Assembly (NCBI RefSeq): GCF_022009635.1
Contig: NZ_CP091716.1
Location: forward strand, 7,372,501 to 7,436,500
Source of the DNA: Variovorax paradoxus
GTDB taxonomy: Bacteria > Pseudomonadota > Gammaproteobacteria > Burkholderiales > Burkholderiaceae_C
Direction of reading: 5' to 3'
Length of the DNA stretch: 64,000 nt
A program made the translations under genes and the position numbers. How positions within the stretch are numbered: the first letter of the stretch is position 1; each line of letters starts with the position of its first letter. Positions 32,947 through 40,429 of this stretch are shown one piece after another. The notes under the pieces are model-generated. The model saw only the letters and a list, made by a program, of their open reading frames with translations. It had not been told where the DNA came from and made no database searches.

Positions 32947-34122
32947 TTACTTCTTGTCGCCGCCCGGCACCTTGCCTTCCACGCCCTTGACGTAGAAGTT
33001 GATGCCCGAGAGGAATTTGTCGTCGGCCACGGCGTCCTTGGCGACCAGTTCCTTGCCGTCCTGGCCCAGGATCGGGCCCTTCCAGATCACGAAGCTGCCG
33101 TCCTTCAGGCCCTTCTTGACTTCGTCGACCTTGGCCTTGGCTTCGGCCGGCACGTCTTCGGCGATCGACACCAGGTCGATGGCGCCTTCCTTCACGCCCC
33201 ACCACGCCTGGCCGGTGGTCCACTTGCCGTCCAGGGCTTCCTGGGTGGCCTTCACGTAGTACGGCGTCCAGTTGATGACGGCCGAGGCCAGGTGGGCCTT
33301 GGGACCGTAGGCGGTCATGTCCGAGTCCCAGCCGAAGGCGCGCTTGCCCTTTTCCTGCGCGGTCTTGAGCACGGCCGGCGAGTCGGTGTTCTGGAACAGC
33401 ACGTCGGCGCCGCCGTTGATCAGCGCGGTGGCGGCTTCGGTTTCCTTGGGCGGGCTGAACCACTCGTTCACCCACACGACCTTGGTCGTGATCTTCGGGT
33501 TCACCGACTGCGCGCCCAGCGTGAAGCTGTTGATGTTGCGCAGCACTTCGGGGATCGGCACCGAGCCGACCACGCCCAGGGTGTTGCTCTTGGTCATGGC
33601 ACCGGCAATCACGCCGGCCATGTACGCGCCTTCGTACGTGCGGCTGTCGTAGGTGCGCATGTTTTCCGAGGTCTTGTAGCCGGTGGCGTGCTCGAACTTC
33701 ACGTCCTTGTTGTCGGCCGCGACCTTGAGCATGGGCTCCATGTAGCCGAAGGTGGTGCCGAAGATCAGCTTGTTGCCCTGGCTCACGAAGTCGCGGAACA
33801 CGCGCTCGGCGTCGGCGCCTTCGGGCACGCTTTCCACGAAGGTGGTCTTGATCTTGTCGCCGAATTCCTTCTCGAGCGCCTTGCGGGCGTTGTCGTGCGC
33901 GAACGACCAGCCGCCGTCACCCACCGGACCGACATAGGCGAACGCGATGTTCAGCGGCGCTGCCGTTGCCGGCGCCGGAGCGGCCGCCACGGGAGCCGGG
34001 GCCGCGGGTGCGGCGGCCGGTGCTGCGGCTTCTTCTTTCTTGCCGCAGCCGATCAGGGCGGCCGAAGCGACCGCGGTGAAGGCAGCCAGCTTGAGCAGGG
34101 AGCGCTTGTTCAGATCATTCAT
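32947..34122 (-). CDS. BMP-family lipoprotein, nucleoside ABC transporter binding protein
   Basis: A 391-aa surface lipoprotein. The signal MNDLNKRSLLKLAAFTAV ends in the lipobox ALIGC (lipid cysteine C26), followed by an Ala/Pro-rich tether. The BmpA/Med domain starts with LNIAFAYVGPVGDGGWSFAH and contains FVSQGNKLIFGTTFGYMEP. The family binds purine nucleosides in BmpA/PnrA and related proteins. GAGGA precedes the ATG. The genes upstream on the same strand (two permeases and an ATPase) complete the transporter. The setting beside NCS2 permease and xanthine dehydrogenase supports a purine or nucleoside ligand. Confidence 0.92.
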   Translation of the reverse strand: MNDLNKRSLLKLAAFTAVASAALIGCGKKEEAAAPAAAPAAPAPVAAAPAPATAAPLNIAFAYVGPVGDGGWSFAHDNARKALEKEFGDKIKTTFVESVPEGADAERVFRDFVSQGNKLIFGTTFGYMEPMLKVAADNKDVKFEHATGYKTSENMRTYDSRTYEGAYMAGVIAGAMTKSNTLGVVGSVPIPEVLRNINSFTLGAQSVNPKITTKVVWVNEWFSPPKETEAATALINGGADVLFQNTDSPAVLKTAQEKGKRAFGWDSDMTAYGPKAHLASAVINWTPYYVKATQEALDGKWTTGQAWWGVKEGAIDLVSIAEDVPAEAKAKVDEVKKGLKDGSFVIWKGPILGQDGKELVAKDAVADDKFLSGINFYVKGVEGKVPGGDKK

Positions 34123-34172
34123 TGTCGGAAATCCTCAAAAAGGACGGGTTGGCGGAAAAACGAAAAACGCGA

Positions 34173-35093
34173 TTATGAGCCGGGGTAGAACGGTTTCCCG
34201 ATGGACGCCGGCATGTTCGCCCGGATGAAAGCCGGGTTGCGCGAGATCAGCGCCAGCACCACGATGGGCGCGATGTACTGCAGCATGCTGAGGAACTGCG
34301 GAGGCACGTCGACACCGCTGCTTTGCAGGTGAAAACCCAGCATCGACACACCGCCGAACAGGTACGCGCCCAGCAGCACGCGCACCGGCCGCCAGGTGGC
34401 GAAGGTGGTGAGCGCCAGCGCGATCCAGCCGCGGCCCGCCACCATGCCCTCGACCCACAGCGGCGTGTAGACGGTCGACAGGTACGCGCCCGCCAGCCCG
34501 CACAGCGCGCCGCCCGCGATCACCGCCAGGAAGCGGATGCGCCGCACCGGGTAGCCCAGCGCATGCGCCGACTCGGGCGATTCGCCGACCGAGCGCAGCA
34601 CCAGCCCGGCGCGCGTGCGGTACAGGAACCAGATCAGCGCGGCAGTCAGCGCCATCGCGACGTACACCATCGGGTGATGGCGAAACAGCGCCGGGCCGAT
34701 GAGCGGAATGTCGCCCAGCACCGGAATGGCGTAAGACGCGCTTTCAGGCAGCTTGGCCTGCACGAAGTTGATGCCGGCAAAAGCCGAGAAGCCCACGCCG
34801 AACAGGCTCAGCGCCAGGCCGGTGGCGTACTGGTTGGTGTTGAGCCAGATCACCAGCACGCCGAAGAAGGCCGCGAGCAAGGCACCCGCCGCCATGCCGG
34901 CCAGGAAGCCGAGCCAGGGGTTGTGCGTGGTGACGACCGTCGCGAAGCCCGCGATGGCGGCGCACAGCATGATGCCCTCGGCGCCGAGGTTGACGATGCC
35001 GGCCTTCTCGTTGATGAGCAGGCCCAGCGCCGCGATGGCGAGCACGGTACCGGCGCTCAAAGTGGAGCCGAGCAGGAGTGCGTAGCTTTCCAT
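34173..35093 (-). CDS. Nucleoside-type ABC transporter permease (second)
   Basis: A 306-aa, about nine-helix permease of the branched-chain/ribose/BMP-associated class (YufQ/NupQ-like). GLLINEKAGIVNLGAEGIML at the N-terminus and GWIALALTTFATWRPVRVLL near the C-terminus are characteristic. It starts 1 bp before the stop of the other permease, so they are coupled, and lies 50 bp before the binding protein. The two permeases form the heterodimeric channel. Confidence 0.92.
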   Translation of the reverse strand: MESYALLLGSTLSAGTVLAIAALGLLINEKAGIVNLGAEGIMLCAAIAGFATVVTTHNPWLGFLAGMAAGALLAAFFGVLVIWLNTNQYATGLALSLFGVGFSAFAGINFVQAKLPESASYAIPVLGDIPLIGPALFRHHPMVYVAMALTAALIWFLYRTRAGLVLRSVGESPESAHALGYPVRRIRFLAVIAGGALCGLAGAYLSTVYTPLWVEGMVAGRGWIALALTTFATWRPVRVLLGAYLFGGVSMLGFHLQSSGVDVPPQFLSMLQYIAPIVVLALISRNPAFIRANMPASIGKPFYPGS

Positions 35094-35094
35094 G

Positions 35095-36246
35095 TCAGAG
35101 GGCTCCCTCGGTCGGGCGCGCGACGGGCGCGGTGATGGGCGTGCTGGCTTGCAGCGACGCGGTGGTCATGCCGGCCGCGGCGGCCTTGGCGGCCGCCTTG
35201 CGCCGGATTCGGTAGGCGATGAGGGTGTCGCAGGCCAGCAGCGTGAACAGCAGCAGGCCCTGGAACACGCCGGTGAGCGACTTCGGCAGGCCCAGGCGCG
35301 ATTGCGCGAGTTCGCCGCCGATATAGAACATGCTCATGAGAATCGCCGAGAAGATCATGCCCACCGGATGCAGCCGCCCGACGAAGGCCACGATGATGGC
35401 CGCGAAGCCGTAGCCGGCCGGCACGTAGGGCGTGAGCTGCCCGAGCGGCCCGGCCACTTCGAGCGCGCCGGCCAGGCCGGCCGCGCCGCCCGAGGTCAGC
35501 AGCGCGATCCACACGGCGCGCCGCGCCGAGAAGCCCGCGTAGCGCGAGGCCGCCGGCGCCAGCCCGCCGACCTGCTGCGCGAAGCCCGCCCGCGTGCGAA
35601 ACAGGAACACCCACAGCGCGCCCGCGCCGACCAGCGCGATGACCAGCCCGATGCTCACGCGCGAGCCCTTGAACAGGCGCGGGATCTGCGTCACCGCTTC
35701 GAAGGTCTTGGTCTGCGGGAAGTTGTAGCCGTTCGGGTCTTTCCACGGACCGAAGACCATGTAGCCCAGCAGCAGGGTGGCCACGTAGACCAGCATCAGG
35801 CTCACCAGGATCTCGTTGGCGTTGCACTTGTCGCGCAGGAACGCGACGATGCCCGCCCACACCATGCCGCCCAGGATGCCGGCGGCCAGGATGGCCACCA
35901 CGATCCACTGCCCGGTGGTCTTGTCCGCCAGCAGCGCCACGCCGCCCGCAGCGATGGCGCCGAACACGAACTGCCCCTCGGCGCCGATGTTCCAGACGTT
36001 CGAACGGAAGCACACCGCCAGCCCCAGCGCGATGATGAGCAGCGGCGTGGCCTTGACCATCAGCTCGCCGATGGCGTAGCCGTTCTTGATGGGCTCGTAG
36101 AAGAACACCAGCAGGCCCTTGACCGGGTCCTTGCCGAGCGCGGCGAACAGCGCCACGCCGATCAGCACGGTGATCAGCAGCGCCAGGATCGGCGATGCGT
36201 AGCTCCAGAAGCGCGACAGCTCCGGGCGGGGTTCGAGCTTAAGCAT
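35095..36246 (-). CDS. Nucleoside-type ABC transporter permease (first)
   Basis: A 383-aa permease (YufP/NupP-like) with about ten helices. FRSNVWNIGAEGQFVFGAIA corresponds to the conserved NIGAEGQ segment of the family, and GYGFAAIIVAFVGRLHPVGM is the coupling region. A non-conserved Ala/Thr-rich tail of about 35 residues is at the C-terminus. It overlaps the ATPase gene by 8 bp, consistent with one operon. Confidence 0.92.
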   Translation of the reverse strand: MLKLEPRPELSRFWSYASPILALLITVLIGVALFAALGKDPVKGLLVFFYEPIKNGYAIGELMVKATPLLIIALGLAVCFRSNVWNIGAEGQFVFGAIAAGGVALLADKTTGQWIVVAILAAGILGGMVWAGIVAFLRDKCNANEILVSLMLVYVATLLLGYMVFGPWKDPNGYNFPQTKTFEAVTQIPRLFKGSRVSIGLVIALVGAGALWVFLFRTRAGFAQQVGGLAPAASRYAGFSARRAVWIALLTSGGAAGLAGALEVAGPLGQLTPYVPAGYGFAAIIVAFVGRLHPVGMIFSAILMSMFYIGGELAQSRLGLPKSLTGVFQGLLLFTLLACDTLIAYRIRRKAAAKAAAAGMTTASLQASTPITAPVARPTEGAL

Positions 36247-37753
36247 GGGCCGACTCCTTCTGCCACAGGCCGCTCATCCATTCGCCGATCTGCGCCGGCG
36301 TGGCGGCCGCGCGGTCGATGGAGGGCGACAGCCGCCCCTTGGCAATCACGTGCAGCCGGTCGCTGATCTCGAACAGCTCGTCCAGCTCTTCGCTGACCAC
36401 GAGCACGGCGCAGCCGGCATCGCGCAGCGCGAGGATCTCGCCGCGGATCAGCGCGGCGGCGCCCACGTCCACGCCCCAGGTCGGCTGCGAGACGATGAAG
36501 AGCCTGGGGTTGGCGTCGATCTCGCGGCCGACGATGAATTTCTGCAGGTTGCCGCCGGACAGCGAGCGCGCCGCCGCGTGCGGGCCACCGGCCTTGACGT
36601 TGAAGCGCTCGATGATCGAGCGCGCATGGCGCTCGAGCACGCCGGTGCGGATCCAGCCGCCCCGGCCGACCGCGTTGCCGCGCGTCAGCAGCAGGTTGTG
36701 CGCGAGCCCCAGCGTGGGCACCGCGCCGCGGCCCAGCCGCTCCTCGGGCACGAAATGCAGGCCCAGCGCGCGGCGCGCCCGCGGCCGCAGCCGGCCCGCC
36801 GGCTTGTCGAACACCCGGACCATCGCGGCGTCGGCGCGCACGTCCTCACCCGACAGCGTGTAGAGCAGTTCCTTCTGCCCGTTGCCCGAGACGCCCGCAA
36901 CGCCGACCACTTCGCCCGCGCGCACTTCGAAGGAAATGCCGTCCAGGTCCACGCCGAACTGGTCTTCACGCGCCAGCGACAGCCGCTCGACGCGCAGCGC
37001 CACCGCGCCCGCGTGCACCGGCCGGTGCTTCAGCGGCGGCGGCTCGCTGCCGATCATCAGCCGAGAGAGCGACTCGTTGCTCTCGTTCTGCGGGTTGCAC
37101 ACACCCGTCACCTTGCCGCCGCGCAGCACGGTGCAGCCGGTGCACAGCTCGCGGATCTCGTGCAGCTTGTGGCTGATGTAGAGGATGCTGCAGCCCTCGG
37201 ACGACAGCTTCTTGAGCACCTGGAACAGCTTGAGCACCGCCTGCGGCGTGAGCACCGAGGTCGGCTCGTCCAGGATCAGCAGCTTGGGGTTGGTGAGCAG
37301 CGCGCGAATGATCTCCACCCGCTGCATCTCGCCCACCGACAGCGTGTGCACCGGGCGCGAGGGGTCGATGTCCAGGCCGTACTCGCTCGCCTTGGCCGTG
37401 ATGCTGCGCGCCACCTCGGCCAGCTGCAGCGACTTGTCCAGCCCCAGCCAGACGTTCTCGGCCACCGTGAGCGTGTCGAACAGGCTGAAGTGCTGGAACA
37501 CCATGCTGATGCCCAGCGCCCTCGCCTGCTGGGGGTTGCGCAGGTTGACGGCCTGGCCGTCGAAGGTGACGGTGCCTTCGTCGGGCTTGACCGACCCGTA
37601 GATGATCTTCATCAGGGTCGACTTGCCGGCGCCGTTTTCGCCGAGCACGGCGTGTATTTCGCCGGGCTGCACGGCCAGGGAGATGTCGCTGTTGGCCACC
37701 ACCGCGGGATACCGCTTGGTGATGTGCGCGAGCTGGAGTCTGGGGGTTGTCAT
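36239..37753 (-). CDS. Nucleoside-type ABC transporter ATP-binding protein, two domains
   Basis: A 504-aa duplicated ATPase like YufO/RbsA. The first half has Walker A GENGAGKST (about 38-46), signature LSVGEMQR and Walker B LLILDEPTSVLTP. The second half has a degenerate P-loop GVSGNGQKELL but a good signature LSGGNLQK, as usual for this class. First gene of the BMP importer operon. A terminator-like hairpin separates it from the NCS2 gene upstream. Confidence 0.93.
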   Translation of the reverse strand: MTTPRLQLAHITKRYPAVVANSDISLAVQPGEIHAVLGENGAGKSTLMKIIYGSVKPDEGTVTFDGQAVNLRNPQQARALGISMVFQHFSLFDTLTVAENVWLGLDKSLQLAEVARSITAKASEYGLDIDPSRPVHTLSVGEMQRVEIIRALLTNPKLLILDEPTSVLTPQAVLKLFQVLKKLSSEGCSILYISHKLHEIRELCTGCTVLRGGKVTGVCNPQNESNESLSRLMIGSEPPPLKHRPVHAGAVALRVERLSLAREDQFGVDLDGISFEVRAGEVVGVAGVSGNGQKELLYTLSGEDVRADAAMVRVFDKPAGRLRPRARRALGLHFVPEERLGRGAVPTLGLAHNLLLTRGNAVGRGGWIRTGVLERHARSIIERFNVKAGGPHAAARSLSGGNLQKFIVGREIDANPRLFIVSQPTWGVDVGAAALIRGEILALRDAGCAVLVVSEELDELFEISDRLHVIAKGRLSPSIDRAAATPAQIGEWMSGLWQKESAHA

Positions 37754-37792
37754 GCCGGGTTTCGTGGGTTTGTCTCGTTCAACAGCAACAAA

Positions 37793-37827
37793 GCGGGAGC
37801 AGCTATAAGTTTAATAGCGGCTCCCGC
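37793..37827 (-). terminator. Hairpin terminator after the NCS2 permease gene
   Basis: The stem GCGGGAGC/GCTCCCGC, an internal mismatch and a second stem GCTAT/ATAGC with a 7-nt loop are followed on the minus strand by TTTGTTGCTGTT. It lies 41 bp past the NCS2 stop and 40 bp upstream of the BMP operon ATPase start, so it partly separates the two units. Confidence 0.65.
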
Positions 37828-37867
37828 GACCATCGGCGCCCGACGGCGCTTTGCTCAGTTCACGGCA

Positions 37868-39268
37868 TCAATGCCCGCCCACATAGGCGAACTTGAACAG
37901 GAACACGGCGGCGATGACCCAGACCATCGCATGCACTTCCCGTGCCCGGCCGGTGCACAGCTTCAGCACGGCATAGGTGATGAAGCCGAACGCCAGGCCA
38001 TTGGCGATCGAGTAGGTAAAGGGCATGGCCAGCGCGGTCACCGCCGCCGGAATCACCTCGGTGGTGTCTTCCCAGTCCAGCTCGACCAAGTCGCGCAGCA
38101 TCAGGCAGCCCACGAAGAGCAGCGCCGGCGCGGTCGCGTAGGCCGGCACCGAGCCCGCCAGCGGCGAGATCATCAGGCAGGCCAGGAACAGCAGCGCCAC
38201 CACCACGGCCGTGAGGCCGGTGCGTCCACCCGCCTGCACGCCGGCCGCGCTTTCCACGTAGGCCGTGGTGCTCGAGGTGCCGAGCAGCGAGCCCGCGAAG
38301 ATCGCGCCGCTGTCGGCCAGCAGCGCCTTGTTCATGCGCTCCATCTTGCCCGGCACCAGCAGGCCGGCGCGCTTGGCCACGCCCATCAGCGTGCCGGTGG
38401 CGTCGAACATCTCGACCAGGAAGAACACCAGCACCACGTTCAGGATGCCGCCCTTGAGCGCGCCCAGGATGTCGAGCTGCATGAAGGTGGGCGCGATGGA
38501 CGGCGGCGCGTCGAACACGCCGTGGAACTTGTTGCCGCCGAAGAAGAACGACAGCACCGTCACCGTGATGATGCCGATCAGGATGGCGCCGCGCACCTTG
38601 AGCTTGTCCAGCGCCACGATGAGCAGGAAGCCCAGCGTGGCCAGCACCACCGGCGGCGAGTGCAGGTCGCCCAGCGTGACGAAGGTGGCCGGCGATGCCG
38701 CCACCACGCCCGCGCCCTTGAGCGCCACCAGCGCCAGGAACATGCCGATGCCCACCGTGATCGCCGTTCGCAAGGACTGCGGTATGCCCTGTATGAAAAG
38801 CTCCCGCAGCCCGGTGACCGTCACGATCAGGAACAGGCAGCCCGAGATGAACACCGCGCCCAGGGCGACCTGCCACGTGTAGCCCATGCCCAGCACCACC
38901 ACGTAGGCGAAGTAGGCGTTCAGGCCCATGCCCGGCGCCATCGCGATCGGGTAGTTGGCGTACAGCCCCATGATCAGCGTGCCCAGCGCCGCGATCAGGC
39001 AGGTGGCCACGAACACCGCGCCCTTGGGCATGCCCGCGTCACCCAGGATCGAGGGGTTCACGAAGATGATGTAGGCCATCGTCAGGAAGGTGGTGAGCCC
39101 CGCGATGACCTCGGTGCGCACCGTGGTGTTGTGCGCGCTGAGCTTGAACACCCGTTCAAGCAGACCCGAGCCGCTTGCGCTGCCCACAGCCGCGCGCGGA
39201 CGCGCGGACTCGACATGCCCCGGCGTGCGGGGCTCGGCGCCTTTCGGCGCCTGTTCAAACGAACTCAT
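37868..39268 (-). CDS. NCS2-family purine permease (AzgA/PbuG-like)
   Basis: A 466-aa membrane protein with about 12-14 helices of the nucleobase:cation symporter-2 AzgA branch. It starts after a 40-residue cytosolic tail with TTFLTMAYIIFVNPSILGDA and contains ANYPIAMAPGMGLNAYFAYV and LVEMFDATGTLMGVAKRAG, segments typical of adenine/guanine/hypoxanthine permeases. Co-location with xanthine dehydrogenase, a nucleoside ABC importer and (24 kb away) adenine deaminase supports uptake of purine bases. Confidence 0.92.
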   Translation of the reverse strand: MSSFEQAPKGAEPRTPGHVESARPRAAVGSASGSGLLERVFKLSAHNTTVRTEVIAGLTTFLTMAYIIFVNPSILGDAGMPKGAVFVATCLIAALGTLIMGLYANYPIAMAPGMGLNAYFAYVVVLGMGYTWQVALGAVFISGCLFLIVTVTGLRELFIQGIPQSLRTAITVGIGMFLALVALKGAGVVAASPATFVTLGDLHSPPVVLATLGFLLIVALDKLKVRGAILIGIITVTVLSFFFGGNKFHGVFDAPPSIAPTFMQLDILGALKGGILNVVLVFFLVEMFDATGTLMGVAKRAGLLVPGKMERMNKALLADSGAIFAGSLLGTSSTTAYVESAAGVQAGGRTGLTAVVVALLFLACLMISPLAGSVPAYATAPALLFVGCLMLRDLVELDWEDTTEVIPAAVTALAMPFTYSIANGLAFGFITYAVLKLCTGRAREVHAMVWVIAAVFLFKFAYVGGH

Positions 39269-39345
39269 TTGGCTTGTCTCCAGCTGTTGTTGTGGCGGTT
39301 TTCATCGTTGCCCCCGCTCACGACGCCAGCGCGAACGGGGATCTT

Positions 39346-40326
39346 TCAGGGATCGGATGTCTCAGGGGTGGCGGGCGGCCGCGCGGTGATGGAAGGCGGC
39401 GGCCGCAGCGACGCCGCCACGTCCTTGATGCATTCGCGCAGCCAGCGCGCCGAACTCGACGAATGGGTGCGTTCGTGCCAGAGCTGGTAGTACATGAGGC
39501 GCGGCAGCGCCACCGGGCATTCGAGGATCGCCAGCGGCAGCCGCGCCGCGAAACGCTCGCAGTACTGGCGGCCGGTGGTCAGCACCAGCAGGCTGGAGGC
39601 CACCATGTCGGGAATGAGCCCGAAGTGCGCGCAGCGCGCCGTGATGTTGCGCTGTCGGCCCAGCTCGTCGAGCATCTGGTCGATGATGCCGCGCCCGCCC
39701 GGGTGCATGGGCGTGGGCGCGATGTGCTCGGCGGCCAGCCAGGTTTCCAGGTCCCAGCCGCGGCGCACCGCCGGATGGTCCTTGTTGACCAGCGACACCA
39801 CCTCGTCGCCGAACAGGCGCGCCATGTGCAGGTCTTCCGGCGGCTTGAGCCAGTTGCCGATCACCAGGTCGACCTGGCCGAGCGCCAGATGGCCGTGGTA
39901 GTCCGAGTCGGGCGAGAGCGCGTGGATCTCGATCTGGCACAGCGGCGCGTCGCGCTTGACCTGCGCCACCAGCATCGGCAGGAACAGCGGGTCCATGTAG
40001 TCGCTGGCGGCGATGCGGAAGGTGGTGGCCGCCGACTGCGGATCGAACCCCCGCGCATCCGAGAACAGCATCTCGGCCGCGCGCAGGATGCTGGCCGCGG
40101 GCTCGATCATGCGCAGCCCCGCGTCGGTCGGCACCATGCCGGAGCCCGAGCGCACCAGCAGCGGATCGCCCGACAGCTCGCGCAGGCGCTTGAGCGCGGC
40201 CGACACGGCCGGCTGGTACATGCCCAGGCGAATGGCGGCGCGCGAGACGCTGCGGTCGGTCAGCACGGTGTGAAGCACCCGGATGAGGTGCAGATCGATC
40301 TTGTCGAAAAGCGCTTGGTCTCTCAT
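39346..40326 (-). CDS. LysR-family regulator of the purine module
   Basis: A 326-aa LysR regulator. The N-terminal HTH lies at about 8-66 (LHLIRVLHTVLTDRSVSRAA, IRLGMYQPAVSAALKRLREL) and the effector domain follows from about 95. It sits between xdhB and the NCS2 permease, all on the minus strand, and probably senses a purine or related metabolite. A 10-N11-10 inverted repeat next to its start, overlapping a TATAAC -10-like box, suggests autoregulation. Confidence 0.92.
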   Translation of the reverse strand: MRDQALFDKIDLHLIRVLHTVLTDRSVSRAAIRLGMYQPAVSAALKRLRELSGDPLLVRSGSGMVPTDAGLRMIEPAASILRAAEMLFSDARGFDPQSAATTFRIAASDYMDPLFLPMLVAQVKRDAPLCQIEIHALSPDSDYHGHLALGQVDLVIGNWLKPPEDLHMARLFGDEVVSLVNKDHPAVRRGWDLETWLAAEHIAPTPMHPGGRGIIDQMLDELGRQRNITARCAHFGLIPDMVASSLLVLTTGRQYCERFAARLPLAILECPVALPRLMYYQLWHERTHSSSSARWLRECIKDVAASLRPPPSITARPPATPETSDP

Positions 40327-40328
40327 GG

Positions 40329-40359
40329 CTGTTCACACCTTTCTTGTCTGTGCGAACAG
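40329..40359. promoter_or_regulatory. LysR-type inverted repeat before the regulator gene
   Basis: CTGTTCACAC (40329-40338) and GTGCGAACAG (40350-40359) match in 9 of 10 positions around an 11-bp spacer, the classic LysR geometry. The site begins 2 bp upstream of the start codon. On the minus strand it is adjoined by TATAAC, a possible -10 box. Confidence 0.5.
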
Positions 40360-40404
40360 TTATACAGCGCGACATTTGGCGAACCGGGATGTGGAAGTGA
40401 AGCT

Positions 40405-40426
40405 CGGACCGTGCGAGCACGGCCCG
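40405..40426 (-). terminator. Hairpin after xdhB
   Basis: CGGACCGTGC-GA-GCACGGCCCG forms a 10-bp stem with one mismatch just past the xdhB stop. The minus-strand sequence after it (AGCTTCAC) is not U-rich; the T-run is on the other side. It could be a weak terminator or RNA 3'-end stabiliser. Confidence 0.35.
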
Positions 40427-40429
40427 TTT

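Noticed and set aside
36245..39490. A 1081-codon plus-strand open frame
   Set aside because: It is antisense to the ABC ATPase and NCS2 permease, whose motifs are unmistakable on the minus strand.
40405..40426. A plus-strand terminator followed by TTTT
   Set aside because: There is no plus-strand gene upstream; both neighbours are on the minus strand. It is kept only as a weak hairpin after xdhB.
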